From the NCBI RefSeq assembly GCF_003966265.1, contig NZ_RXNV01000002.1, forward strand, positions 641,396-705,395: DNA of 64,000 bases, in the 5' to 3' direction. The first letter of the stretch is position 1, and every line of letters begins with the position of its first letter. The position numbers and the translations under genes are program-made. The notes beneath the pieces were generated by a model. The model searched no databases. It saw only the letters and a program-made list of their open reading frames with translations, and had not been told where the DNA came from. The DNA comes from Shewanella atlantica (GTDB lineage: Bacteria; Pseudomonadota; Gammaproteobacteria; Enterobacterales; Shewanellaceae). Shown in pieces: positions 1 to 9,190 of this stretch.

Positions 1-362
1 TCCTCCTGCAGATAGGCCCAGGTACTGAAGACTGATGGATCTCCCTCGGTAATAAAGGCGACATCTTTACCGGCCTTCAGGTGTTCGGCAATGGTTGCAG
101 CGCCCTCTCGCCATGCCGGCACTGTGATGGTGTGATCTTTGCTCATAGGGAACCATAGATAGCTGCGCTGGCCCAGCATCTGCTCTTCATCGACTGCACC
201 GCGGACGATTGACCAGGCAAATGAATCCTTCTGCCCCCGGTTTTTTTCCGGAATGGCGATAACATCAATGGTTTTCAATAACTCTACCGATTTAAGTGTC
301 ATCAAGGAGCTGTCACCAGGCCCAACACCTATTGCATAAAGTTTTCCGATTTTCTGAGTCAT
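1..362 (-). CDS. cbiL: Cobalt-precorrin-2 C20-methyltransferase, N-terminal part (3' end outside window)
   Basis: S-adenosylmethionine-dependent methylation of (cobalt-)precorrin-2 at C20 in the corrin ring, in the cytoplasm. About 120 residues are visible. The N-terminus reads LYAIGVGPGDSSLMTLKS, the glycine-rich start typical of tetrapyrrole methylases, and FITEGDPSVFSTWAYL lies further on, the GDP(S/L)FYST-type motif of CbiL/CobI. The ATG (362-360) overlaps the TGA of cbiET in an ATGA arrangement, so translation is probably coupled. The gene runs off the left edge, so completeness cannot be judged. It could be named cobI; cbiL is preferred because cbiD in the same operon marks the early-cobalt route. 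Confidence 0.9.
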   Translation of the reverse strand, partial: MTQKIGKLYAIGVGPGDSSLMTLKSVELLKTIDVIAIPEKNRGQKDSFAWSIVRGAVDEEQMLGQRSYLWFPMSKDHTITVPAWREGAATIAEHLKAGKDVAFITEGDPSVFSTWAYLQE

Positions 363-1615
363 GTGTTATTGCCTTCTTTAGTGATCACAAACAGGTGAAT
401 AGGATTTTCAGCCTGATAACGCTGGTAATGCGCCATAGGCTTGGAAACTGAGCTTTGCAACATCACCACCTCGTAGTGATATTGGCTGGATTTGCAGAGG
501 TCGAAGAATTCGCTGACACTGTCGAGCGTCACGGCAGAGAGGATTAATGTTCCGCCAACGCTTAATCGACTGAACACCTGCCGGACTATGGCGTCAATCT
601 GCCCGCGACTGCCGCCAACGAACACGGCATCGGGTGCGGGCAATTCATCTAAGCCTAAAGGCGCCTTATTCTTAATGAGTGTTAGGTTGTCGACTCTGTG
701 ACGTTTCCGGTTCTGCTCAATCACATCGAAACATTCCGGATTACATTCGAGGGCATAGACATGACCATTACAGGCCTGCTTTGCCGCCTCAATAGCGATG
801 GAACCTGACCCTGCGCCTATGTCCCAGACAACACTCTTGCTGGTTAGCCCTAAGCGTGCAACGGCTACCGCACGAATGTTTGCCTTGGTTATCAAGCCAT
901 TTAATGGGGTAAGCACCCGATACTCACTGTCCGGGCAGTGCATTGCCAGACCGCCCCAATGCGCTTGCCCTTGACGCTGCAGAAGTAATACGTTGAGAGG
1001 CTCGATATCATCAAATGATGTCGCAGCCAACTCCCGGACAGTGAACTCCCTGATTCGTTCTTTACTGCCGCCCAGATGTTCACACAGCACCAGTCGCCAG
1101 AGGGTTTCATCATAGCTAAGCAAGTGCCTGGCAATAACCACGGGGTTATGGTCATTATCGGTAAGCAGCGCAAAATTATCGCCAGACTGAAGACGCGTAA
1201 CTAAGCCCGTCATAGGACGGCCATGGAGCGATATCACCTTGATATCGTCGGAGGGGACCAAGGCTTTGGCGCAGGCTAATTGCACACTACTTGGGGAGGT
1301 GATCACCTCAACGTCAATCTGTGAGTCCGCTTCGCCAACCAGTTTGAGCAGTCTTTTACCTATCCCAAAAAAGAGCGGATCGCCTGACGCTAACACGCAG
1401 ATGTCTTTATCTTTTGCTGCCTCTACGACCTGAGCCAGGTAGCCATTGAGACCACTGACGAACGTCAACCTTTCACCTATGTACTGAGGAAAGAAATCCA
1501 GGTGGCGCGTAGCTCCGGCCAATAGTTCAGTTTGAGCAACCGCATTAATGGCGCGACTCGTTAAACTGATACAGCCGTCATCACCGATACCGACTAGAGT
1601 AATACTTCCCGTCAT
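359..1615 (-). CDS. cbiET: Precorrin-6Y C5,15-methyltransferase (decarboxylating), CbiE-CbiT fusion
   Basis: Bifunctional corrin-ring enzyme of 418 residues: methylation at C5 and C15 plus decarboxylation of the C12 acetate. Residues about 1-200 are a CbiE-type tetrapyrrole methylase (ITLVGIGDDG at the start, LASGDPLFFGIG near 75-87). Residues about 235-418 are a CbiT-type Rossmann methyltransferase with the SAM loop VWDIGAGSGSIAIEAA. The fused form is like CobL. The start overlaps the cbiC stop by four bases and the stop overlaps cbiL. It belongs to the cobalamin operon behind the riboswitch at 3560-3710. Confidence 0.93.
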   Translation of the reverse strand: MTGSITLVGIGDDGCISLTSRAINAVAQTELLAGATRHLDFFPQYIGERLTFVSGLNGYLAQVVEAAKDKDICVLASGDPLFFGIGKRLLKLVGEADSQIDVEVITSPSSVQLACAKALVPSDDIKVISLHGRPMTGLVTRLQSGDNFALLTDNDHNPVVIARHLLSYDETLWRLVLCEHLGGSKERIREFTVRELAATSFDDIEPLNVLLLQRQGQAHWGGLAMHCPDSEYRVLTPLNGLITKANIRAVAVARLGLTSKSVVWDIGAGSGSIAIEAAKQACNGHVYALECNPECFDVIEQNRKRHRVDNLTLIKNKAPLGLDELPAPDAVFVGGSRGQIDAIVRQVFSRLSVGGTLILSAVTLDSVSEFFDLCKSSQYHYEVVMLQSSVSKPMAHYQRYQAENPIHLFVITKEGNNT

Positions 1616-2268
1616 CTTGCCGCCTCAACCATGAGGGCATGCAGGCTCGATACGATTAACGGGCTGCCTCCCTTACGTCCGACAGATGCAATGAAAGGTA
1701 CCTTGTCTTGCCTAACCAGTGCCTCTTTAGACTCGATGGCTTTAACGAATCCAACCGGAATACCGATAATCAATGCAGGGTTTGCTTCACCTGCATCAAC
1801 CATTCTGAGCACTTCAAATAGCGCGGTAGGCGCATTACCTACGCCTACAATCCCACCATCGAGTAGTCCCATATCCCGCGCCCTGCGCATCGCCTCGACG
1901 GCTCGGGTACCACCGGATGTTATCGCGCGGCTAACCACATCCTCATCACTGATAAAACAATGGGCCCGGTTACCAAATTGCTCCATTCTTCGCTGACTAA
2001 GCCCGGAAGTTATCATGGAGACATCGGCCACGATGGCACACCCGCTCCTTATCGCCTGCAATGCTGAATCGATGGCGTCATCGCTGAAATGAAACAGTTT
2101 AGCGAACTCGAAATCCCCACTGGTATGGATGGCGCGTCGCACCACAGACCATTGAGCAGATGTAAATTCATGACCGCCGTAGTTGTCGGCGATCTCGGCA
2201 TCGATGATCGAGAATGAACTCGCTTCGATATCTCTGCCCTTAGTGGTTATTTGCTTCATAGGGTCCAT
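1612..2268 (-). CDS. cbiC: Precorrin-8X methylmutase
   Basis: Moves the methyl group from C11 to C12 of precorrin-8X to give hydrogenobyrinate/cobyrinate. It has 218 residues, usual for CbiC/CobH. The motif RRAIHTSGDFEF contains His48, which corresponds to the conserved proton-transferring histidine of the family. GNAPTALFEVL and IGIPVGFVKAIESKE are typical C-terminal family blocks. The first ATG (2268) shares one base with the cbiD TGA, and a second ATG three codons later is equally possible. Confidence 0.93.
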   Translation of the reverse strand: MDPMKQITTKGRDIEASSFSIIDAEIADNYGGHEFTSAQWSVVRRAIHTSGDFEFAKLFHFSDDAIDSALQAIRSGCAIVADVSMITSGLSQRRMEQFGNRAHCFISDEDVVSRAITSGGTRAVEAMRRARDMGLLDGGIVGVGNAPTALFEVLRMVDAGEANPALIIGIPVGFVKAIESKEALVRQDKVPFIASVGRKGGSPLIVSSLHALMVEAAR

Positions 2269-3383
2269 CAGTAGTCTCCGTGCGTAGCTTGACCTAATGT
2301 CGTGCCGTCAAAATCGATAAGACGAACAGATATGGCTATTTTTTCATGGGCATAATTAAAGCTGTGAATTGCGGCTTGCTGACAAATATCGGATAAGAAG
2401 GCTTGCTTGAACTCTTGATGCTCGACGATAGACAAAAGCTGGCGCCCTGTTCGCGCCTGCGCTATCGACTCAGTTAGTGACGGGTCATCACATTGAGAAT
2501 TCAACAAGATCGCTAACCTTTCAAAATCTACCTGCCGACCCGTGACGTGGGTCATCATGGTTCCGCAGGCTAACTTGCAAAGCTTGCCTATCATTACCAC
2601 CAACTCAACATGAGTCATGGCGTATTTAGCACTGGCGCGCAGCCCCACACCAATAAAATCACCTGCCTGGATAAATGATGTTTGCGGCAGTCCACAATGA
2701 ATAATCATCGCCTGTTTCTCGGTGCGACTCCCTGTCGTTAACACCATATGTCTCAGGTTTTGTTTGGCTGCAACTTGCACTCCCTGACGCACAGAGGCAG
2801 CATAAGCAGAGGTCGAATAGGGATGAACCGTTCCACGGGTACCCAAAATCGAGATCCCACCTTGCAAGCCAAGCCTCTCACCTATGGTCTGTTTCGCCAG
2901 CACTTCACCACCGGGGACACTGATGGTGACATCTGCACCACTAAAGCCATGATGGCTAAGTAAGGGAACAAGATGAGATTTGATCATCTGTCGTGGAACC
3001 GGGTTAATCGCAGGTTCGCCAACATCGAGTTCAAGACCCGGGAGTGTAATGGTGGCTACCCCGAAACCTGCAAAGAAACGAATACCAGGGCTATGGCTGA
3101 CACGGACTTTGGCTATAATTTCCGCGCCATGGGTACAATCGGGATCATCACCGGCGTCTTTTATCACCCCGGCAATGGCGAAGTCTTTCCCGGCCTGGTG
3201 ATGTAATAAGCTGAATGTCGGCCGCTCACCGATAGGTAACAAGATAGAGATCTCGGCAGCTGAAGCGGGTTCGAATATCCGCGTTAATGCTCCAAGCGCC
3301 GCGGCGGTGGCGCAAGCGCCGGTGGTATAGCCCTTACGGAGCTCCCGGCCATGCTGACTTTGGCGAATTTTAGTTACCGTCAC
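2268..3383 (-). CDS. cbiD: Cobalt-precorrin-5B C1-methyltransferase
   Basis: Methylates C1 of the corrin ring during ring contraction in the early-cobalt-insertion pathway. The 371-residue protein shows the family hallmark LRKGYTTGACATAAALGAL at 16-34 and an internal LGLQGGISILGTRGTVHPYS block. The chosen start is a GTG (3383) with GGAG about 8 bases upstream; the next in-frame ATG would cut the conserved N-terminus. A 24-codon ORF in another frame ends on a TGA overlapping this GTG (see separate entry). It is the first gene visible after the cobalamin riboswitch, so B12 probably represses the operon. Presence of CbiD points to the cobalt-first pathway. Confidence 0.94.
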   Translation of the reverse strand: MTVTKIRQSQHGRELRKGYTTGACATAAALGALTRIFEPASAAEISILLPIGERPTFSLLHHQAGKDFAIAGVIKDAGDDPDCTHGAEIIAKVRVSHSPGIRFFAGFGVATITLPGLELDVGEPAINPVPRQMIKSHLVPLLSHHGFSGADVTISVPGGEVLAKQTIGERLGLQGGISILGTRGTVHPYSTSAYAASVRQGVQVAAKQNLRHMVLTTGSRTEKQAMIIHCGLPQTSFIQAGDFIGVGLRASAKYAMTHVELVVMIGKLCKLACGTMMTHVTGRQVDFERLAILLNSQCDDPSLTESIAQARTGRQLLSIVEHQEFKQAFLSDICQQAAIHSFNYAHEKIAISVRLIDFDGTTLGQATHGDY

Positions 3384-3454
3384 CCCATGACTCCATCAAT
3401 GGGATTGGCAACAATGTTAAATTTTGATGTATTGAGGTTTGAAATGTTCCACAT
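3380..3454 (-). CDS. Possible 24-residue leader ORF overlapping the cbiD start
   Basis: Between the riboswitch and cbiD an ATG at 3454 opens 24 codons (starting MWNISNLNTSKF) that end with a TGA sharing bases with the cbiD GTG start. Such an overlap would allow translational coupling. The ribosome-binding site in front is weak (GGGA about 10 bases away) and there is no homology I recognise. It may be a chance ORF; conservation in related species would decide. Confidence 0.25.
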   Translation of the reverse strand: MWNISNLNTSKFNIVANPIDGVMG

Positions 3455-3559
3455 CTTAATTTGTCCCAAAGGAGAAAAGATGCTGAAAACCAGGTAGGTA
3501 AAAACACGAATGAATTCACAAAACCGAGAGCGCCCGCCCAGTTTTACAGCTGCAATATC

Positions 3560-3710
3560 GAGGCGGGTATCCTGACTTCTGGATCTATGCTTGCTGCGCC
3601 TTCCCGACTTCCGTCAGTGGCTTTGCAGCTCGCTCCTCAGTTACAGTTGCGGGTACAGTCCGGAATTTAAATCCGGTTCCCCTTTAAGCCGAGTGGCTCC
3701 CTGATAATGT
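3560..3710 (-). promoter_or_regulatory. Cobalamin riboswitch (AdoCbl family)
   Basis: On the minus strand, reading toward cbiD, the segment holds AAAGGGGAACCGG, then ACCCGCAACTGTAA, then the B12 box AGCCACTG, GGGAAGGCG and finally AAGTCAGGATACCCG. These blocks come in the order of the cobalamin riboswitch core (P3 to P10). It lies 177 bases or more upstream of the cbiD start. By family precedent, coenzyme B12 binding reduces expression of the downstream genes. The exact ends are approximate. Confidence 0.93.
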
Positions 3711-3742
3711 TAAAATTTTATAATGAAATGGATCTCAGCTTC

Positions 3743-3760
3743 ACTGTGACTTTTCACAGT
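3743..3760. promoter_or_regulatory. Perfect palindrome upstream of the cobalamin riboswitch
   Basis: ACTGTGA-CTTT-TCACAGT is a perfect 7-bp inverted repeat with a 4-base centre. It looks like a shortened CRP site (TGTGA/TCACA) but has a 4- rather than 6-base spacer. It sits just upstream of the riboswitch on the cbi side and about 220 bases before yegS. Likely a transcription-factor site; the protein is unknown. Confidence 0.45.
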
Positions 3761-3982
3761 AAAATTTGCGGAGAGTACAAAGTGAGATCTTAGTCTTATA
3801 AATTGCGGCATCAGTGATTAGATTGTTAAATCAGAACACTTAACAGGTGAAACGTAAACGCTGATAAAACAGTACCTTAAAGCACAATGAAACTTTTATC
3901 ACAGGTGAAGTGGTTAGCGGCTGAAATATTCCCAGGCTTGTAGTAGGCTTTAAGTATTCCTATTCAACGTGATGAAACCGCT

Positions 3983-4921
3983 ATGAAAATGTTGATCCTG
4001 AATGGTAAGAAAGCAGGCCTGGCTGAGATCCGGCAGTCTGTATATCGGTTACGTTCAAAGGGGCACGATCTCTTAGTTCGCTGTACATGGGAAAATGGTG
4101 ATATCGCCAGGTTCGTCGATGAAGCGATTAAGCTTAATGTGACTCGTATCATCGCCGGGGGCGGTGACGGTACGGTTAATGAATTAGCCGATACACTAGC
4201 GAAGCTTCCTCAAGAGTTCGACAACTCCGACTCAAGCTGCAACACACTTCCAGAGATGGCGATACTGCCTCTGGGTACCGCCAATGATTTTGCCACCGCT
4301 TGCGGGATCCCGACTCAAATTGATGCTACGCTGGAGTTGGCAGTTCAAGGCATGGCGCAGAGTATCGATCTGGCTATGGCCAACGACAGGTACTTTATCA
4401 ATGTCGCTTCGGCAGGCTTCGGAGCACAGGTCACGGTTGATACACCTGTCGAGTTAAAGAACTTATTAGGCGGGCAGGCCTATTTCATCTCGGGATTACT
4501 TCAGGCAATGAAGTTCACCCCCTACGAGGGAAAGGTCACCGCCAAAGGAGCCGATGGAAACCGACTCTCTTTGCATGGAGCAGGTTTGATGGGCGCCATT
4601 TGTAACGGCCGTATGGCTGGCGGCGGACAGCAGCTGGCACCGAATGCCTATCTCAATGATGGTCTGCTGGATGTATTACTACTTGAGCACTTCCCGCCAA
4701 CAGCGCTGAAACAGGTGGTCGATGAGTTATTGGATCCGGCCATGGATGGTGATTATGTACAACGTTTTCAGGCAACGGAAGTGGAGATACAATCTAAGCA
4801 ACCCCTTCCAGTCAATCTGGACGGAGAGCCCACAAGTGATGTAAAACACAAATTTTCTATTCTGCCGGCGAGGATAAAGCTTGTGTTACCAAACGACACT
4901 CCAATCTTGATGTCAGTGTAA
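3983..4921 (+). CDS. yegS: Lipid kinase, YegS/diacylglycerol kinase family
   Basis: Predicted ATP-dependent lipid kinase (E. coli YegS phosphorylates phosphatidylglycerol in vitro). It has 312 residues, close to the E. coli protein. AGGGDGTVNE at 58-67 is the nucleotide-binding GGDGT motif, LPLGTANDFAT near 96-106 is a second conserved loop, and AGGGQQLAPNAYLNDGLLDV and VNLDGEP are C-terminal family blocks. ATG at 3983 or 3989 could serve as the start. It is monocistronic by spacing and is divergent from the cobalamin operon. Confidence 0.9.
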   Translation: MKMLILNGKKAGLAEIRQSVYRLRSKGHDLLVRCTWENGDIARFVDEAIKLNVTRIIAGGGDGTVNELADTLAKLPQEFDNSDSSCNTLPEMAILPLGTANDFATACGIPTQIDATLELAVQGMAQSIDLAMANDRYFINVASAGFGAQVTVDTPVELKNLLGGQAYFISGLLQAMKFTPYEGKVTAKGADGNRLSLHGAGLMGAICNGRMAGGGQQLAPNAYLNDGLLDVLLLEHFPPTALKQVVDELLDPAMDGDYVQRFQATEVEIQSKQPLPVNLDGEPTSDVKHKFSILPARIKLVLPNDTPILMSV

Positions 4922-5376
4922 AGTAATCCAATGCCATTAAACTCATACTTGAGTTGCGTTCTTAGAAAGAATACTTAGAACAAATAGTCGATGTTAAACA
5001 GTCCGATGCCTGTCTTTGATAATGATTATTTCGATAGCGATTCTTATCTGTTGGGCGAAGCATGAAAGTACTGACACTAGAGAGCAATCAAATTATTTCA
5101 TAAGTAAATGACATACATCACGCCCCCCCATGCAATACAATTTCAAGCGCCTGTTTTACCAAGCCTTACCAATCACCTGCGACCATCAATAAAATTCATC
5201 AGAGCTCTTAATCGTATTTCTACAATCTCAGATTAACAGCTAAATACCTGCCTTAAAAAGGACGGCGCTTAACAGGGTTCATAAAGGGAAACGGGCTAAT
5301 TATCCTACTAAATTTAAGGAGATTTATTCTACATATCAGGTACACTCATAACTATGCCTATCGATGGGGAAAGTGA
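4922..5376. other. Intergenic region between yegS and patZ
   Basis: About 455 bases, rather AT-rich, with no convincing ORF, RNA or repeat. It presumably carries the patZ promoter; the patZ ribosome-binding site (GGGGAAAG, about 5367-5374) lies at its end. No clear terminator hairpin with a T-tract is seen behind yegS. Confidence 0.4.
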
Positions 5377-8067
5377 ATGAGTCAACGTACACTGCATACT
5401 TTGTTTAAACCGAAATCTGTCGCCATTATCGGAGCCTCCAATACTGAAAAACGTGCAGGTAATGTGGTGATGAAAAACTTGCTTGCCGGTGGCTTTTCTG
5501 GCCCCATCATGCCGGTAACACCTAAGTATGAAGCGGTTCTAGGCGTTCTCGCCTACCCCAATATCGAAGCTCTCCCCCTAAAACCCGACCTGGCCATCAT
5601 CTGTACTGCAGCCTTTCGCGTACCTGGGGTTGTAGAAACCTTGGCTCAGTTTGGCTGTAAAGTGGCTATCATCATGGCCTCTGGCATGGCCAGCCACTTC
5701 AACGATGATGGGATGAGTTTCCTGGAGGAAACTCAGCTCAATGCAAAACGATATGGTATGCGTATCCTGGGCCCTAACAGCCTGGGAATGATGCTGCCAA
5801 ACCTTGGCTTAAACGCCAGCCTGGCCCATGCCAGTGCCTTGCCCGGCAAAATCGCATTTGTATCTCAATCGGCCGCGATCTGCACAACGGTGCTCGACTG
5901 GGCCAATAATAAGGGGATCGGCTTCTCTTCGTTTATCTCATTAGGCGATGCAACCGATATCGATTTCGACGAACTGCTGGACTATCTGGGTCGGGACTCG
6001 AGAACCAATGCAATCATGCTATATGTCGATTCCATTAATGAAAAACGTCACTTCCTGTCTGCGGCTCGGGCCGCCTCCCGCAATAAGCCCATCTTGGTGA
6101 TCAAATCGGGTCGGAGTTTAGAGGGCACAACTGCAGCTAAACTTCACACCGGTGGGGTAACCGGTAACGATGCCGTTTATGAAGCGGCTTTCAGACGTGC
6201 AGGTATGCTCAGAGTCAACGACCTTATCGAACTATTTGCGGCGGTTGAAACCTTAGCCCACTCCTCTCCTCTACTCGGTGAGCGACTCGCTATCGTCACC
6301 AATGGTGGCGGCCCCGCCGTACTCGCCCTGGATCAACTCATGCTTGGCGGTGGAAAATCGGCATTGCTGGACAGCAATACTCTGAATTTACTCGATGAGT
6401 TACTGCCCTCAACCTGGTCCGGTCAAAACCCTATAGATATTGGCGGAGATGCCGATGCTAAGCGATACACTAAAGCCGTTGAGATTATGATGGACAGCGA
6501 TGCGGCCGATGCGATCCTGGTGCTACACTCCCCTTCGGCACTTGGTGACAGTGTCGAAATTGCGAATACACTTGCTGAAATGGTCGCCAAGCATCCAAAG
6601 AGAAACAAGGTCAACGTACTTACCAACTGGAGTGGCGAAGATTCAGCCTATCCAGCCAGAAAACGATTTAACCGCGCCGGGATCCCTACTTACAGAACCC
6701 CAGAAGGGGCTGTAGGTGCATTTATGCATATGGTCGAGTACCGCAGAAACCAGAAGTTACTGCAAGAGGTTCCCCAATCTATACCGGATAATATTCCTAC
6801 CAATGCTGAGCAGGCCAGAGATCGACTCGCCAAAGCCCTCACACAAGGCAAGCGAATTCTTGAAACTCATGAGTCTCAGGAGATCCTCAGTGCCTATGGA
6901 CTCAATACTATCGATACCTATGTTGCCAACACCCCCGAAGATGCGGTAATGGTGGCGAATAAGATTGGTTATCCGGTGGCAGTTAAGGTTCAATCACCTG
7001 ATATACACCATAAATCAGATGTCCATGGCGTAATGCTCAATCTGACTTGCGAAGATGAAGTGATCCAGGCCGCGACGGCCATTAAATCCCGGGTACTTTC
7101 AACCAATCCCGATGCCAAGCTTGAGGCGCTGATAGTACAAAAGATGGCATTAACAGCGGGAGCACAGGAGATCCGGGTTGCTGTCATTAGCGATCCTGTC
7201 TTTGGGCCGGCCATATTACTGGGTGAAGGCGGCTCTGAATGGGAACCGACTAAAGATGCGGTGGTGGCACTTCCTCCATTGAATATGACGCTTGCCCGGT
7301 ACATGGTGATCCAGGCGCTGAAAACGCAAAAGTTACGAGACAGACATCTTCCTTTAGGCTTAAACATGCATGCCCTGTGTGTCATGTTAACTCAGATCTC
7401 TCATCTGATAATTGACTGCCCCGAAATTGCAAGTCTCGACCTTAACCCTGTGCTGTGCGCAGGTGAAAATGTCACACTTCTCGATGTCAATATTCAGCTC
7501 CACGGCACTCCGGTGGATAATGCATCCAGACTGGCGATATCACCCTACCCCAAAGAGCTGGAGCAAGCAGCCACTCTGAAGAATGGCCGGGATGTTATGC
7601 TCAGACCCATATTGCCTGAGGATGAACCTAAGCACCTGGCTTTTGATAACTCCCTGTCCGATGAAGATAGATACAAACGTTACTTTGGTGTTCGTTCAAA
7701 GATGACCCATGAGGAGATGGCGGTACTGACACAGATTGACTATGCACGCGAGATGGCCTTTATCGCTACCGCAAAAGGTGATGACGGCGAAGAGATCACA
7801 CTGGGGGCGATCAGAGCCTCTATCGATCCCGATAACACCGAGGCCGAGTTTGCCATGGCAGTCAGAAGCGACCATCAAGGGCAAGGGTTGGGCAAGTTAT
7901 TGCTGGAGAAACTCATAAGCTACTACAAAGGCAATGATACCCAAGTACTGACCGGGTTTACCATGTTCGAAAATCGCAGCATGGCTAACTTAGCCAAGCG
8001 GCTAGGTTTTACGGTTACATTCGATATGGAAGAACATCTGATCAAGATGGACATGAAATTAAAGTAA
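5377..8067 (+). CDS. patZ: Pat/PatZ-type protein lysine acetyltransferase (acyl-CoA synthetase-like plus GNAT)
   Basis: Nε-lysine acetyltransferase of the YfiQ/Pat family, which acetylates and inactivates metabolic enzymes such as acetyl-CoA synthetase. The 896 residues contain a CoA-binding domain (VAIIGAS at 15-21, LGPNSLG near 130), a succinyl-CoA-ligase-like part, an ATP-grasp-like segment (about 490-700, AVKVQSPDIHHKSDVHGV) and a C-terminal GNAT domain from about 740 with the acetyl-CoA loop RSDHQGQGLGKLLL. In this family the NDP-forming synthetase part is inactive and senses acetyl-CoA. The start ATG has a good purine-rich site upstream. It stands alone, with a hairpin behind it. Confidence 0.9.
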   Translation: MSQRTLHTLFKPKSVAIIGASNTEKRAGNVVMKNLLAGGFSGPIMPVTPKYEAVLGVLAYPNIEALPLKPDLAIICTAAFRVPGVVETLAQFGCKVAIIMASGMASHFNDDGMSFLEETQLNAKRYGMRILGPNSLGMMLPNLGLNASLAHASALPGKIAFVSQSAAICTTVLDWANNKGIGFSSFISLGDATDIDFDELLDYLGRDSRTNAIMLYVDSINEKRHFLSAARAASRNKPILVIKSGRSLEGTTAAKLHTGGVTGNDAVYEAAFRRAGMLRVNDLIELFAAVETLAHSSPLLGERLAIVTNGGGPAVLALDQLMLGGGKSALLDSNTLNLLDELLPSTWSGQNPIDIGGDADAKRYTKAVEIMMDSDAADAILVLHSPSALGDSVEIANTLAEMVAKHPKRNKVNVLTNWSGEDSAYPARKRFNRAGIPTYRTPEGAVGAFMHMVEYRRNQKLLQEVPQSIPDNIPTNAEQARDRLAKALTQGKRILETHESQEILSAYGLNTIDTYVANTPEDAVMVANKIGYPVAVKVQSPDIHHKSDVHGVMLNLTCEDEVIQAATAIKSRVLSTNPDAKLEALIVQKMALTAGAQEIRVAVISDPVFGPAILLGEGGSEWEPTKDAVVALPPLNMTLARYMVIQALKTQKLRDRHLPLGLNMHALCVMLTQISHLIIDCPEIASLDLNPVLCAGENVTLLDVNIQLHGTPVDNASRLAISPYPKELEQAATLKNGRDVMLRPILPEDEPKHLAFDNSLSDEDRYKRYFGVRSKMTHEEMAVLTQIDYAREMAFIATAKGDDGEEITLGAIRASIDPDNTEAEFAMAVRSDHQGQGLGKLLLEKLISYYKGNDTQVLTGFTMFENRSMANLAKRLGFTVTFDMEEHLIKMDMKLK

Positions 8068-8119
8068 CTCAATCTCTGAGAGTTTAAGTTCAGAAGGGTT
8101 AACACACATCCTATTTATA

Positions 8120-8144
8120 ACGAAGGCTCGGATAGAGCCTTCGT
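8120..8144. terminator. Hairpin between convergent patZ and diguanylate cyclase genes
   Basis: ACGAAGGCTC-GGATA-GAGCCTTCGT is a perfect 10-bp stem between two converging genes. A T-tract is poor on either side, so it may be a terminator for both directions or only an mRNA-end stabilising hairpin. Confidence 0.6.
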
Positions 8145-8158
8145 CAACCACACAGACG

Positions 8159-9190
8159 CTATTCACTTCTTACACAGTTTCTACCGCATGACTTAGCACG
8201 GTACAAAGCTTCATCGGCTCTGACAAAGTAACTTTCTCTGTCATCACTGATATTGAGTGTCGCTGCACCTATGGAGACAGTAATCGAGCCCAGGGAGAGC
8301 TTTTTATCTTTACCTACCGTCAATTTTCGCTCACTAATTTTACCGCGCAACTGCTCGGCAACAATCAAGGCATCGGCCAATTCGGTATTGGGAAGCAGAA
8401 CAACAAACTCTTCACCACCGTATCTGGCAACGAAATCACTTCCCTTAACGGCTTGCTTCAGGGCTAAGGCGATATACGTCAACACCTTATCACCAATAAC
8501 ATGTCCATGATTATCATTAAACTGCTTAAAGTGATCGATATCGATCACCAATAAACAGCTGGATTCCTGAGTCTTGGTTAAACGCTGCATATGTAACAGC
8601 ACTTCCTCTTCGAAAGCCCGACGGTTATGTAAAGAGGTAAGTTGATCTGTCAGAGCCAGAACATTAAGATTCTCCATCTCAGATTTTAATGAGTTCACCT
8701 CACTACTCATCGCATTGAGGCTCTCTTCCATCTGTCTATTGCTGCTTATGACATTGTCCATCTCATCGACAAGGCTATCGACAAGTTTCTGCAACACATC
8801 GGCATCAGGATTCTGTTTTAGATCTTGATGAAATTCGGACAGGGTATCATTCAAGCTGACAGTACCACTGTTCATCTGACTGATTTTCGTCAATAAATTA
8901 TTAATTAAGATCTGAGTTTCGATCTGAACGTTTTCAATAACCTCAGACGATTGTTCTTGAATAAAATTATGATATAAGCCTGCATTAACCTCTGCGCTAA
9001 AGGTTATGCCATTTGCAATTAATCCGTCGATCGCACGTTTCAAGTCCAGGTTAATACCGAGATAATATTCATACCATACGGCGTAATTATCGGGTGTTAC
9101 GGGAATGTTGTGTTCAGACATTTTAGGAACCGCATGTCTGAGAATTTTTGCTGATACTTCAGTATCCGAGAGATGTTTAGCTAAGTTCAT
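8159..9190 (-). CDS. Diguanylate cyclase with N-terminal helical region
   Basis: Predicted to make c-di-GMP from two GTP. The C-terminal half is a GGDEF domain with an intact active-site loop RYGGEEFVVLLP, preceded by LTSLHNRRAFEEE and IDIDHFKQFND. The N-terminal ~165 residues are predicted helical (residues about 90-180 look coiled-coil) and start with a conserved segment seen in soluble diguanylate cyclases (DNYAVWYEYYLG). No signal peptide or membrane segment is visible, so the protein is probably cytoplasmic. The signal it senses is unknown. Confidence 0.88.
   Translation of the reverse strand: MNLAKHLSDTEVSAKILRHAVPKMSEHNIPVTPDNYAVWYEYYLGINLDLKRAIDGLIANGITFSAEVNAGLYHNFIQEQSSEVIENVQIETQILINNLLTKISQMNSGTVSLNDTLSEFHQDLKQNPDADVLQKLVDSLVDEMDNVISSNRQMEESLNAMSSEVNSLKSEMENLNVLALTDQLTSLHNRRAFEEEVLLHMQRLTKTQESSCLLVIDIDHFKQFNDNHGHVIGDKVLTYIALALKQAVKGSDFVARYGGEEFVVLLPNTELADALIVAEQLRGKISERKLTVGKDKKLSLGSITVSIGAATLNISDDRESYFVRADEALYRAKSCGRNCVRSE

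Noticed and set aside
3461..3670. 69-codon plus-strand ORF
   Set aside because: It is the complement of the cobalamin riboswitch.
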